Assembly (NCBI GenBank): GCA_016703025.1
Contig: JADJCV010000004.1
Location: forward strand, 868,001-932,000
Direction of reading: 5' to 3'
Source of the DNA: Candidatus Avedoeria danica
GTDB taxonomy: Bacteria > Chloroflexota > Anaerolineae > Epilineales > Epilineaceae
Length of the DNA: 64,000 nucleotides
This document shows, in pieces, positions 45,390 through 54,247 of this stretch (position 1 is its first letter; every line of letters begins with the position of its first letter). Below the pieces are notes generated by a model. The model had not been told where the DNA came from, searched no databases, and saw nothing but the letters and a program-made list of their open reading frames with translations. A program made the position numbers and the translations under genes.

Positions 45390-46421
45390 CTAGCGCTCTG
45401 CAATCGCGTCGGCGTCGTCGTTTGCGTCAATGAAGTCCGCCGAGCCATCGTCATCCGCCGAGCCATCGTCGCCGCACGCGTGCATGCTGCGCTCGATCGC
45501 ATCCCGCAGCGTTGCCGCCGCCCCCTCTGCCGCCAACGCCGCCGCCGCCCGCGCATCCACACCGTGGATCGCCGCGTCGACGACATCGCGTGCGTCCAAC
45601 GTGCCGAAGTACTCGGCGTAGCGGCGGATGTCCGTGGGCGTGACGCCGTGGATCGCCATCGCGACGACATCCCCTGGCCGGACGTCCGCGACATGCATCG
45701 TTGCGGCCGCGACGAGGTCGGGGCTTGCATCGTGGATCGCCATCTCGATCATGTCGCGCGGCCGGAGGCTCGCGCCAAGGGCGTCGCGCATCGCTTCGAT
45801 GTCGGCCGGAGACACGCCGTGATCCGCGAACTCGATCATGTCGCGCGCCTCGAGCGCCGGCCACGCCCGGCGCAGCGCCGCAACCAGACTCGGCCGGACG
45901 CCATGGTCGGTGAAGCGGACAAGGTCGTCGATCGCGATGTCAGGGAAGAGCCGCCGCAGCTCGCCGGCATGGGCTGGGCGGACGCCGTGGTCGACCATGC
46001 ACGTGAGATCGCGCACGGACACGCCGCGCAATCCGGCGGCGGCGAACGCCGCGATGCGCTCTGGCGTGACGCCGTGTTGCCGCAGTGCGTCGAGCTCGCG
46101 ATCCGACTCGGCCGTGCCGCCGCTGGCAGCGAGCGCGGCGCGCAGTTCGCTCGTGCGAATGTCCCATCCCGGCTCGAAGTGCGCCGCCCGATCGCGGCTC
46201 GGCGTCGGTGGGGCGGGCGGCGCGGCCGGAATGGATTGTCGCGGCGCGATCGGCGGTGCCGGCGGGCTGGGCGCCCCGAGGGACGCGGTCGCAGCCGGTC
46301 GCCCTACGCCTTGCTCAGGCGCCGCGGTGTCGTTGATGGCGGCGAGTCGTCGCGCCGCCTCGTCCACCCCGATCTCGCCCAGTGCCAGGCTCTCCAACAC
46401 CCGCAACGATTCGCTGGCCAT
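45390..46421 (-). CDS. Protein with seven 28-residue HGV-type tandem repeats
   Basis: 343 aa. The N-terminus (SLRVLESLALGEIGVDEAARRLAAI) resembles the SHOCT-like/DUF2089-tail helix pair. A Pro-rich linker follows, then 7.5 tandem repeats of 28-29 residues from ~residue 110, with consensus D-hh-x4-HGV-x-P-x-h-hxx-h and units such as DDLVRFTDHGVRPSLVAALR and GDVVAMAIHGVTPTDIRRYA. An acidic tail closes. HGVTP-type repeats occur next to signalling proteins in other phyla; their function is not established. It lies downstream of a DUF2089 regulator gene, with a palindromic repeat between. It probably acts as a protein-interaction solenoid. Confidence 0.75.
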   Translation of the reverse strand: MASESLRVLESLALGEIGVDEAARRLAAINDTAAPEQGVGRPAATASLGAPSPPAPPIAPRQSIPAAPPAPPTPSRDRAAHFEPGWDIRTSELRAALAASGGTAESDRELDALRQHGVTPERIAAFAAAGLRGVSVRDLTCMVDHGVRPAHAGELRRLFPDIAIDDLVRFTDHGVRPSLVAALRRAWPALEARDMIEFADHGVSPADIEAMRDALGASLRPRDMIEMAIHDASPDLVAAATMHVADVRPGDVVAMAIHGVTPTDIRRYAEYFGTLDARDVVDAAIHGVDARAAAALAAEGAAATLRDAIERSMHACGDDGSADDDGSADFIDANDDADAIAER

Positions 46422-46491
46422 CGTCCATCGCTCCTTCGCTCGATCCAGGTGGATCGTCAGGGGTAAATGTCGACCCGCGTCGATCCTGCGA

Positions 46492-46570
46492 CTAGTACTC
46501 CACCACTGTGGATTCTAGGGGTTCCCTACTCTGGTGGCCGCCACGAGCATGTTCAGTGGTGGAGTACTAG
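46492..46570 (+). repeat. 79-bp palindromic repeat, copy 4
   Basis: Ends CTAGTACTCCACCACTG and CAGTGGTGGAGTACTAG form a perfect 17-bp inverted repeat. The core is the same as copy 1 at 8588, differing by a single base overall. It lies between the DUF2089 gene (stop 7 bp away) and the HGV-repeat gene. Confidence 0.92.
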
Positions 46571-46577
46571 GCGGAGT

Positions 46578-46961
46578 TCAACCGTCGCGCGATCCACCTC
46601 CGGACGCCTCGAGCAGTTGCTCGGCGTCGGCCGCCGTCAGCTCGCCGCGGGCAACGGCCTCGAGGACGTCGCGCTGACGATCGATCGGCGGCTCGGCGGC
46701 GCCGAGACCGAGGCGATCGATCACCTCGCCCAGCCGGCCGCGGATCGTCCAGTAGCCGAGACCCGTCTCGCGCTCCATCTCCTTCACGTTGCCGCGGCTG
46801 GCGACAAACAAGGCGACGAAGCGGACGTCCTCGGGCGATAGCCGGCAGAACGTGCAGCCCTGGTAGCGACCGCGAACGGTCGTCTCGCAGGCCGGGCAGT
46901 GCAGTTCCGTGACGTCGAGCGGGCTCTGGCATGTCGGACAGGATTCAAGGACCTTGCGCAC
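46578..46961 (-). CDS. DUF2089 family zinc-ribbon/HTH regulator
   Basis: 127 aa from the GTG at 46961 (AAGGAG 9 nt upstream); an earlier GTG at 47006 lies inside the promoter. N-terminal zinc ribbon (ESCPTCQSPL, LHCPACETTV), helix-turn-helix-like middle (FVASRGNVKEMERETGLGYWTIRGRLGEVIDRLG) and a C-terminal helix pair (RDVLEAVARGELTAADAEQLLEA) like the N-terminus of the downstream HGV-repeat protein. Members are predicted transcription regulators. A 17-nt-spaced promoter with an inverted repeat in its spacer suggests autoregulation. Confidence 0.85.
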   Translation of the reverse strand: MRKVLESCPTCQSPLDVTELHCPACETTVRGRYQGCTFCRLSPEDVRFVALFVASRGNVKEMERETGLGYWTIRGRLGEVIDRLGLGAAEPPIDRQRDVLEAVARGELTAADAEQLLEASGGGSRDG

Positions 46962-46982
46962 GCGATCAAACTCCTTGCGACG

Positions 46983-47011
46983 AGGATAGTGATTATTGGC
47001 GCTCACGTCAA
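46983..47011 (-). promoter_or_regulatory. Promoter TTGACG-N17-TATCCT of the DUF2089 gene
   Basis: On the minus strand TTGACG (47006-47011) and TATCCT (46983-46988) are 17 nt apart. The spacer contains CGCCAATAATC, inverted relative to GATTATTGGCG at the end of the upstream gene (plus-strand copies 46991-47001 and 47058-47068). AAGGAG follows 8-13 nt after the -10. Confidence 0.7.
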
Positions 47012-47054
47012 TAGCGTGATCGAATCAATGCGTGATGACGATCAACTTTTGACT

Positions 47055-47360
47055 TCACGCCAATAATCGAGCGGCAACGCCCTCCATCGCCGTCGCCAGC
47101 GCGATGTCGAGCGACGTGACGCCGCCCGCCGCGTGGGTCGAGAGCGACACATCGACCTTGCGGTAGCTGTTCGACCAGTTCGGGTGGTGGTCGAGTCGCT
47201 CCGCGGCCAGGGCGCCGGCGGTCATGAAGGCGAACGCCTCGACGAAGCCGGCGAACGCGTACGCCTTGTGCAGCGCCCCGTCGGCGTACGTCCAACCGTC
47301 GAGCGCGGACAGGGCAGCGGCCCGTTCGGCGGCGGTCAGGATATCGGGCACCTTGGTCAT
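47055..47360 (-). CDS. Pterin-4a-carbinolamine dehydratase
   Basis: 101 aa, standard length. The active-site histidines are in ERLDHHPNWSNSYRKVDVSL and STHAAGGVTSLDIALA. GGAGGA stands 7 nt before the ATG at 47360. The enzyme dehydrates 4a-hydroxytetrahydrobiopterin and is also found in bacteria lacking aromatic hydroxylases, where it may serve molybdopterin metabolism. Its last codons (RLLA-stop) contain one half of the inverted repeat linked to the DUF2089 promoter. Confidence 0.93.
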   Translation of the reverse strand: MTKVPDILTAAERAAALSALDGWTYADGALHKAYAFAGFVEAFAFMTAGALAAERLDHHPNWSNSYRKVDVSLSTHAAGGVTSLDIALATAMEGVAARLLA

Positions 47361-47570
47361 CGATCGTCCTCCTGGCTGGAGTGAGAAGCGGGGCATGCGG
47401 CACGTGAACGGACGCCCATCGCGCCGTGCGAACCGCCCGTGATCCGGACGGCGGCGGGGAGGATGGTGCCGCGGGTGCCAAGGCGGATGCTACAGCGGAT
47501 GCTACAATCGACCTTCGTTCCCGATCCAGTCACGCGGTCGCCGTCATCGACCGATCCCCTTGGTGGTCGC

Positions 47571-48938
47571 ATGCCCCTCCCCCTCGTCGCCCTCGTCGGC
47601 CGGCCGAATGTCGGCAAGTCGACGCTCTTCAACCGTCTTGTCGGGCAGCGCCTTGCCATCGTCGAGGACATCCCCGGCACGACGCGCGACCGCCTGTACG
47701 CCAGCAGCGAGTGGTCCGGCTACGACTTCGTCGTCGTCGACACCGGCGGCTTGGCGGCCGACGATGAGCACGCCTTCGCCGAGGCCGTCCGCAACCAGGC
47801 GCTGGTCGCGATCGAGGAGGCGGACGTCGTCGTCCTCCTGACGGACGCCGGTGCTGGACCGACGGCCGGCGACCGCGACGTGGCGCAGATGCTCCGCGAG
47901 AGCGGCAAGCCGATCGTGCTCGCGGTGAACAAGGCGGAGCAGCGGACGCGCGCGCTCGACGCCGCGGAGTTCTGGACGCTCGGCATCGGCGAGCCGATGC
48001 TCATCTCGGCGATTCAGGGCATCGGCACGGGCGATCTGCTGGACGCGGTCGTGGCGCATCTGCCGCGCCAGGACGTGGACCCCGCGCCGGACACCCGCCT
48101 GCACCTGGCGATCATCGGCCGGCCGAACGTCGGCAAGTCCAGCATCCTGAACCGCCTCGTCGGCCACGAGCGTGCCGTCGTCAGCCCGTTGGCTGGCACG
48201 ACGCGCGACGCCGTCGACACGCCGCTGCGCTACCACGGCGACGAGATCGTCCTGGTGGATACAGCCGGTATCCGGCGGCGCGGGCAGATCGAGCCCGGCA
48301 TCGAGAAGTACAGCGTTCTGCGCGCGCTCCGTGCCCTGGAACGGTGCGACGTTGCCGTCCTCGTCATCGACGCCGTCGACGGCGTGACGGCGCAGGACGC
48401 GCATATCGGCGGCTATCTGCAGGCGGCCGGGGTCGGGGCGATCATCGCGGTGAACAAGTGGGACCTCGTCGAAAAGGACACGAACACGTCCATCGAGGTC
48501 GAACGGATCGTGCGGGATGCGCTCAAGCACCTGGACTACGCGCCCGTCGTCTTCATCTCGGCGCTGTCCGGCCAGCGTGTCATCAAGCTCGTCGAGCAGG
48601 CGATGGCGGTGGATGCGTCGCGCCGGATGCGGATCGGGACGGCGGAGCTGAACCGGCTGGTCGCCGATCTGCAGGCCAAGCACACGCTCTCGCGCTCCGG
48701 GCGGCCCCTGAAGATCAAGTACGCCACGCAGGTCGGCGTCGCGCCGCCGCACATCGTCTTCTTCGTGAACGACGCGGAGCTTGTCCACTTCAGCTACGAG
48801 CGATATGTCACGAACCAGATCCGGGAGCGCTTCGGCTTTGCCGGAACGCCGATCAAGCTGAGCTTCCGCTCAGGCGAGCGACGCGAGGAAAGCGATGCGA
48901 AGGCGCGGCGCGGTAATCCGCGATCCCGTACACGGTGA
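47571..48938 (+). CDS. der: Ribosome assembly GTPase Der
   Basis: 455 aa with two tandem G domains: GRPNVGKSTLFNRLVGQ / DTGGLAADD / NKAE and GRPNVGKSSILNRLVGH / DTAGIRRRGQ / NKWDLVEKD, then the KH-like C-terminal domain (RSGRPLKIKYATQVGVAPP, ending ERFGFAGTPIKLSFR). It acts in 50S subunit maturation. Start at ATG 47571 by homology; the ribosome-binding site is weak. TACAAT near 47510 is a -10 candidate. The last 44 bases overlap the next gene. Confidence 0.97.
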   Translation: MPLPLVALVGRPNVGKSTLFNRLVGQRLAIVEDIPGTTRDRLYASSEWSGYDFVVVDTGGLAADDEHAFAEAVRNQALVAIEEADVVVLLTDAGAGPTAGDRDVAQMLRESGKPIVLAVNKAEQRTRALDAAEFWTLGIGEPMLISAIQGIGTGDLLDAVVAHLPRQDVDPAPDTRLHLAIIGRPNVGKSSILNRLVGHERAVVSPLAGTTRDAVDTPLRYHGDEIVLVDTAGIRRRGQIEPGIEKYSVLRALRALERCDVAVLVIDAVDGVTAQDAHIGGYLQAAGVGAIIAVNKWDLVEKDTNTSIEVERIVRDALKHLDYAPVVFISALSGQRVIKLVEQAMAVDASRRMRIGTAELNRLVADLQAKHTLSRSGRPLKIKYATQVGVAPPHIVFFVNDAELVHFSYERYVTNQIRERFGFAGTPIKLSFRSGERREESDAKARRGNPRSRTR

Positions 48939-50271
48939 CATCGAGCTGACCGGTGAGGAGCTCTCGCTCCTCGATACGCCCGACATGCAGCGACTGAGGG
49001 GCGTTCGACAGCTCGGCACGGCCTACCTGGTCTTCCCCGGCGCGCAGCACTCGCGTTTCGAGCACAGCCTCGGCACGCTGCACGTCGCGGCCCGGATGAT
49101 CGACGCGATCAACCGCAGCCGCGAGCGGGCGCCGCTCGAGCGGATCGGCATCGCGCCGGACGAGGCGCGCATCGTGCGCGCCGCCGCGCTGGTGCACGAT
49201 GTCACGCACATCCCGTTCGGGCACGGCATCGAGGACCAGAGCGGGATCCTCGAGCGGCACGACAGCCCTGAGCGCTTCCAGCGCGCGCTCGCGCCCTCCA
49301 CACCGCTCGGCGCGGCGCTGGACGGGATGGGGATCCGGCGCGAGGTCCTGTCCGTCCTCCTGCCGCCGGGCGTCGGCGACGGGCCGACCGTGCCGCCGTA
49401 CTGGCGCGAGATCCTGTCCGACACGATCTGCGCCGACATTCTGGACTACCTCAAGCGCGACGCCTATTACACCGGTCTGAACCTGCTGTACGACCCGCGC
49501 GTGATGGACTACTTCATGGTCGATCGCGCCTCCGGCCACCTCTACGTCGATGTCGCCAAGCGCGGCCTCGTGCGCGAGGACATCGTCTCCGAGCTCGTTC
49601 GCGTGCTCGAGGCGCGCTACTTCTTCAGCGAGCGGGTCTACTACCACCACGCCAAGATCTCCGCTTCGGCGATCATCGCCTCGCTCGTCGAAAACGCGTT
49701 GATCAGCGGCGGGCTCGCCCCCGAATCGCTGTACACGCAGACGGACGAGAGCTTGAAGGCCCTCCTCGCCGGCCACTTGCCCACCGAGCCGTCCGCGTTC
49801 AGCCGACAGACCGAGCTCCTCGAGCGCCTCGCCAGCCGCCGGCTCCTCAAGCGCGCGTGCGTGTTCCCGCGCTACGCGAACGCCGAGGCCCAGGAGGCAT
49901 TGGTCGCGCGCTTCTTCGCCCGCGGCCAGCACGGCGAACGCGCCGCTTTCGAGGCCGCGGTGGCCGACGGCCTTGAGCGTCGCGGCATGACGGACGTCCC
50001 GCTCGTGGTGCTATACTGCCCGGCAAGGCGGATGCAGCTCAAGGAGGCGCAGACGCACGTCCGTTTCCCGGGCGCCTCGACCGTCGAACCGCTCGCCGCG
50101 TATCACGACCGCATCCCGCGGCTGGGCGACCTCGAGCGCAGCTACCGCGATCTCTGGAAGCTCTACGTGCTCTCCGGTACCGACGACTGGACGGTGCTTG
50201 CCACGATCGGTGAGATCGTGCGCGACCTTCTGCCCGAAGCGACGAACGTCTACCGTCCGCGGGACGCGTGA
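48895..50271 (+). CDS. HD-domain phosphohydrolase (dGTPase/SAMHD1-like)
   Basis: 458 aa. HD metal site: QHSRFEHSLGTLHVAARM, then AAALVHDVTHIPFGHGIED, and the later Asp in SDTICADILDYLKRDAYYTGL, the typical H...HD...D pattern of SAMHD1-like hydrolases. N-terminus RDPVHGDIELTGEELSLLDTPDMQRLRGVRQLG is also characteristic. Members hydrolyse dNTPs or other phosphate esters; substrate not readable. GAGGAA lies 5 nt before the ATG, which is inside der, so they are translationally coupled. Confidence 0.9.
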   Translation: MRRRGAVIRDPVHGDIELTGEELSLLDTPDMQRLRGVRQLGTAYLVFPGAQHSRFEHSLGTLHVAARMIDAINRSRERAPLERIGIAPDEARIVRAAALVHDVTHIPFGHGIEDQSGILERHDSPERFQRALAPSTPLGAALDGMGIRREVLSVLLPPGVGDGPTVPPYWREILSDTICADILDYLKRDAYYTGLNLLYDPRVMDYFMVDRASGHLYVDVAKRGLVREDIVSELVRVLEARYFFSERVYYHHAKISASAIIASLVENALISGGLAPESLYTQTDESLKALLAGHLPTEPSAFSRQTELLERLASRRLLKRACVFPRYANAEAQEALVARFFARGQHGERAAFEAAVADGLERRGMTDVPLVVLYCPARRMQLKEAQTHVRFPGASTVEPLAAYHDRIPRLGDLERSYRDLWKLYVLSGTDDWTVLATIGEIVRDLLPEATNVYRPRDA

Positions 50272-50350
50272 CGGTCCGTCTCCCCGTCCGGATCCGGTGC
50301 GCACCGGTCTGACCACCCCTCTCGGGTCCGAACCACAGCGGGAGCACGCC

Positions 50351-51796
50351 ATGTGTGGCGTCATCGGCTTCTATTCGCCAGCGCGGGACGGCTTGGACGA
50401 CATCGTCACCGGCCTCTTCCAGATGCAGCACCGCGGCCAGGATGCATGCGGCATCGTCCTGTCCGACGGCGAAGCGCTGCGGCTCCACCGCAGCCTCGGC
50501 TTCGTGCGCGAGGTGTTCCACCAGCGACCATCGGCCGAGTTCAACGGCCGGATCGGAATCGGCCACGTCCGCTACCCGACCCAGGGCGGCAATCGCCTCG
50601 AGAACACGCAGCCGTTTCTCGACGCGCGGCCCGGCGGCACGGCGATGGCGCTGTGTTCGAATGGCGATGTCGTGAACTACTGGGCGTTGCGGCAGATGCT
50701 CGAGGCCCGCGGCATGGCCTTCGAGGGGACGAACGACGGCGAGCTCATGCTCCGCCTCGTCGCGACGTGGCACAACGACGACGGCCTGTCCATCGTCGAC
50801 GCGCTGCGCCGCCTGCAGAACGAAGTGAAGGGCGCGTACAGCGCGTGCCTGCTCGTCGCCGACCGCCTGTACGCCGTCCGCGACCCGTGGGGCGTCCGGC
50901 CGATGACGTTCGGGCGCGTCGATGACGATTGGGTCGTCGCCAGCGAAACGACCGCGCTGGACATCAACCGGGCCGAGCTGATCGACGAAGTCCAGCCGGG
51001 CGAGATCATCGTGTTCTCGGCCGACGGCGTCGAACGCCTCGCGCATCCGGACGTCGTCGCCGCGCGCGACGGCCGGGCGACGCCCGCGCACTGCGTCTTC
51101 GAGCACGTCTACTTCAGCCGTCCGGATGCGCTCGTGTTCGGCCGCTACGCCTACGACGTCCGCAAGCGGATCGGCGGATGGCTGGCGCGGCATGACCCGG
51201 TCGTGGCCGACCTCGTCGTCCCGGTCCCCGACAGCTCGAACGCCGTCGCGCTCGGCTACGCGCAAGCATCCGGCGTGCCGTTCGAGCTGGGCCTCGTGCG
51301 CAACCACTACATCGGCCGGACGTTCATCCGGCCCGAGCAGGCGCGCCGTGACGACGGCGTGAAGATGAAGTTCAACCCGGTCCGCCACCTGTTCGAGGGG
51401 CGGCGGGTCGTCCTCGTCGACGATTCGATCGTCCGCGGCACCACCAGCCGCAAGCTCGTGCGGATGATCCGCGGCGCCGGCGCGCGCGAGGTCCACCTGC
51501 GGGTCGGCAGCCCGGTCACCGCCAACCCGTGTTTCTACGGCATCGACACCCCGACCCGCGCCGAGCTGATCGGCTCCCAGAACGACGTCGAGGGGATCCG
51601 CGCGTTCCTCACCGCCGACACGCTTCGCTACATCACCGTCGACGGCCTGAAGGAGTGCGTCGGCGACCGCGGCGACTTCTGCATGGCGTGTTTCGACGGC
51701 CAGTATCCGATCGCGCTGTCCGAGGACAAGCGGTGGGAGGTTGGTGGAGGCGCTGACGCGGCGGATGCGGTTGTGCTTGAGCCGAATGCGGTGTGA
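50351..51796 (+). CDS. purF: Amidophosphoribosyltransferase
   Basis: 481 aa. The start MCGVIGFYSP places the Ntn catalytic Cys at residue 2 after Met removal. Glutaminase motifs QMQHRGQDACGI and GIGHVRYPTQGG, then the PRTase PRPP loop VVLVDDSIVRGTTSRKL. Four Cys at the positions of the Bacillus-type Fe-S cluster are present (AHCVFEHVYF, ANPCFYGID, DFCMACFDG). First committed step of purine synthesis. GGAG stands 7 nt before the ATG. purA is also in the window, 11 kb away. Confidence 0.97.
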   Translation: MCGVIGFYSPARDGLDDIVTGLFQMQHRGQDACGIVLSDGEALRLHRSLGFVREVFHQRPSAEFNGRIGIGHVRYPTQGGNRLENTQPFLDARPGGTAMALCSNGDVVNYWALRQMLEARGMAFEGTNDGELMLRLVATWHNDDGLSIVDALRRLQNEVKGAYSACLLVADRLYAVRDPWGVRPMTFGRVDDDWVVASETTALDINRAELIDEVQPGEIIVFSADGVERLAHPDVVAARDGRATPAHCVFEHVYFSRPDALVFGRYAYDVRKRIGGWLARHDPVVADLVVPVPDSSNAVALGYAQASGVPFELGLVRNHYIGRTFIRPEQARRDDGVKMKFNPVRHLFEGRRVVLVDDSIVRGTTSRKLVRMIRGAGAREVHLRVGSPVTANPCFYGIDTPTRAELIGSQNDVEGIRAFLTADTLRYITVDGLKECVGDRGDFCMACFDGQYPIALSEDKRWEVGGGADAADAVVLEPNAV

Positions 51797-52175
51797 TGGG
51801 TGCGGGCAATCCGTGGGCGATCCGGTCCGCCAACGTTTTGCCGCTCAGTAGTCGCCATCCACGGGGTAGCCCATCATTAACTGACTCACTAGTAGCCCTC
51901 GCTGCGGCGGTATTGCAGAGGGCGATCCGTCGCTACCGGACATAAAACAGAAAGGGCGGCGTAGGGCCCGTCCGGGCGGTGGGGGCGGGGAAGGGATCTC
52001 GTTGGACCAAACGCGCTTCCCCAACGCCGGTGTGGCCCACCCCCTCTGATGGAAATGACATCGATAACGATCGGAGAGGCGGTTTGGACCCGCACGCGCG
52101 CTGCTCTATCGTTGGGATTCGAGTTCGCTGAGCTCGGCCAGATCAGAGTCTCCTTCCCCCCGAGGACGCCTACTG
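51797..52175. other. 379-bp noncoding left boundary of the island
   Basis: No gene, RNA or clean hairpin is evident. Composition drifts from chromosome-like to more mixed. TAACTGACTCACTAGTAGCC at 51878-51897 resembles TAATGAGTAACTAGGCGC at 57590-57607 beyond the recombinase, so it is a candidate attachment-site remnant. Confidence 0.4.
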
Positions 52176-52481
52176 ATGTCTATCCGTGCGCCTGAAGAAC
52201 CGGCGAAGCTTACCGATGAGGAATGGCAGCTTATCGAGCCACTCCTAGCACAAAAGCAACACCCGCACAAATCGGGACGTCATCGGCGGGACGACCGAGA
52301 AATATTTAGTGCAATCATTTGGGTATTGGACACAAAAACATCGTGGCGTAGATTACCTCAGAGCTTTCCGCCTTATCCTACCTGCCACAGACGATACTTA
52401 GAGTGGGAACATGACGGAAAACTCATCCGTGCTCGCGATAAACTCCGACGATTCCGCGAACAGACGGATGAGTCACGATAG
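52176..52481 (+). pseudogene. IS5/IS402-type transposase N-terminal fragment
   Basis: 101 aa resembling the DUF4096-type N-terminal domain of IS5-family transposases: LTDEEWQLIEPLLAQ, GRHRRDDREIFSAIIWVLDTKTSWRRLPQSF, YPTCHRRYLEWEHDGKL. The DDE catalytic domain is absent, since full proteins are ~250 aa. A 33-codon frame overlaps the end (52468-52569) but is unsupported. Either an IS remnant or a stand-alone DNA-binding fragment. Confidence 0.75.
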
Positions 52482-52958
52482 GCCGACAGACGAGGAGATG
52501 ATCGATGACCGATTAAGGAAGCGTTTTCTCGTCGAGCGCTGGAACCTCTACCAGAAGGCTGAACCGTGACTACTCGCGACACCTGGCAGTTCAATAGCAC
52601 CGCTCGCTCGGTCTTAGCGCGGGATGCAATCTCGAACCGCGACCAACTCAACCGGTCGCCGGCGACACGGTAGACGCCGACCGACAATTTGAGACAATTT
52701 CTGGACAGAGTAAGAGATCGAGCTTACTGACAGGGACTCATCGAATTTGAGACACGATCAATTGACAGTCCCCGCAACACGACTTATGCTGACGCCGTTG
52801 GATCACCCCTCCCCTCCCAAACAGATACATACCCTCAATGGTGAACCGTGCTCTTATCTCGACAGGAACACTACGCGATCACCAGCTCACTGAAGGGCGA
52901 TGTCTGACCAAGGATGGGGAAAGATGTGTCTACCCGCGACGCAAAAGGAGATGGGGAA
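52482..52958. other. 477-bp noncoding stretch with IS-end-like repeats
   Basis: Two related segments around 52683-52710 and 52745-52772 share AATTTGAGACA. On the minus strand they read as TGTC followed by TGTCTCAAATT, reminiscent of insertion-sequence termini. No transposase for them is present. The end of the stretch holds AAGGAG for the gene at 52959. Confidence 0.4.
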
Positions 52959-53829
52959 ATGAAGAGATTTGTATTCCTGACCATGATCGCACTCGCGATT
53001 GTACTGTCCCCGGCGCAAGTCACTGTGTTTGCACAAACATGTCCAGTCAATACGGTGCGCCAATTTGCGCGCGTTGAGGCCGTCGAGAGTTTGGAGATTG
53101 TGCAGGCGGATCAGACGATTGAGGTGGCAGATGAATGGTTAAATGGATGTAGCGGGCCGCCCTCAGCTCAGACATACATCGCAAGTAATGTGGATCATAG
53201 ATCCACCAACAGGCCAAAGCACTACCACTCGATGGCTGGAGGTTGGTATCCGAAAGAGGTGTGACATTTCGCAGTCCGTAGAGTTGCGTCCATATTGGAG
53301 CACAGGGGTTCTTAATGGTGGCGTAGGATCTGCGTTCCCTGCCCCATTCAAGAACGGGACCAGTGATGTTTCTGTGGATCCGGCGACACGCGTAGACGTT
53401 CACGTGAAGAAGCTTGGATTTGCGGATCCGAACCACGCCCAGTCCCTTTGGCAATTTGAGGTAAGTATTAATGGAACCACATTTGCATCAAGACCTCAAG
53501 TAATGCCAGGGAGTTTTTCTCCAAATGTTATACGAGTCGGCGGGGAAAACATGTCTGATCTCCACGACATGGGCGTTTCTGGCCATCTTAACACGCGCTA
53601 TTTACTTGAGAACGGAGCTAATCTCGACCTAACATTCCTAGCGGACAGAACGGTAAACAAACTTGAGGACCCCCGCTACTTTATCGATAAAGGCAGCGGC
53701 GGATTTGGAGATTCAGAGTACTTCCAGACAACGACGACATTCATCATAATGATCCCACTCCAACTGAAGTGCCAGAAGGGTTTGACATGTGCGACGGCGA
53801 ATAGAAAAGTCCTATCGGCCGAAACATGA
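52959..53829 (+). CDS. Secreted protein of unknown function, frameshifted
   Basis: Starts at ATG 52959 with AAGGAG upstream and a good signal peptide (MKRFVFLTMIALAIVLSPAQ). The first frame runs to 53264, but the sensible continuation (VMWIIDPPTGQSTTTRWLEV and on) is in the next frame to 53829. A one-base excess, or two missing, lies at about 53175-53195. The whole would be ~289 aa, β-rich, with few Cys. No family is recognised. Codon and base use are AT-richer than the chromosome. It is followed after 43 bp by a small anchored-protein gene. Confidence 0.6.
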
Positions 53830-53872
53830 AGGGCGATCCAGACCGACAGGCCTGGCACAAAGGAGGTCACGA

Positions 53873-54133
53873 ATGAAGCAGATACTACGCCACGTAACGC
53901 GACCGTGGATTGGAGCGCTGATTCTTGTCGGTATCGCGATTGCAGCAATCCAAGTGCCGCATCCGTTGAGTCGCACAAGCGCCACTGGGAATCCGACTCC
54001 GACCGTTGCTCCAGGGTGGATATCCGACCTCCCAACCGCAGTGTCAACACCAGAGCGGAACATTACGGAAACGTGGATAACCGCGGTGCCGGGCACGCCA
54101 GTGATTACACCCCTGCCCACCGCAACACCATGA
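53873..54133 (+). CDS. Small signal-anchored Thr/Pro-rich protein
   Basis: 86 aa. Basic start and one hydrophobic helix (WIGALILVGIAIAAIQV), then a short Thr/Pro/Ser-rich outside segment ending PVITPLPTATP. GGAGG lies 7 nt before the ATG at 53873. It probably sits in the membrane beside the preceding secreted protein. No family is recognised. Confidence 0.6.
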   Translation: MKQILRHVTRPWIGALILVGIAIAAIQVPHPLSRTSATGNPTPTVAPGWISDLPTAVSTPERNITETWITAVPGTPVITPLPTATP

Positions 54134-54202
54134 TCGGAAGATCTAGGGGGAGATGAGGCAGTTGCTGTAGGTGCTGAACGGAAAACGAGCTGGCGCAAGG
54201 TG

Positions 54203-54247
54203 AAGCAATGGGCTGAAAGGGCTAGACATCCTTTCAGCCCATTGCTT
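54203..54247. terminator. 18-bp perfect hairpin terminator in a 320-bp gap
   Basis: Arms 54203-54220 and 54230-54247 are perfectly complementary around a 9-nt loop, with a short AT-rich run on either side. It follows the small anchored-protein gene. The rest of the gap to 54455 contains TTGACA-like hexamers at about 54394 and 54438 but no convincing paired -10. Confidence 0.8.

Noticed and set aside
51797..52175. tRNA gene as integration target of the island
   Set aside because: No acceptor/T-arm arrangement could be traced on either strand; a T-loop-like GATTCGAGTT near 52113 lacks the rest of the cloverleaf.
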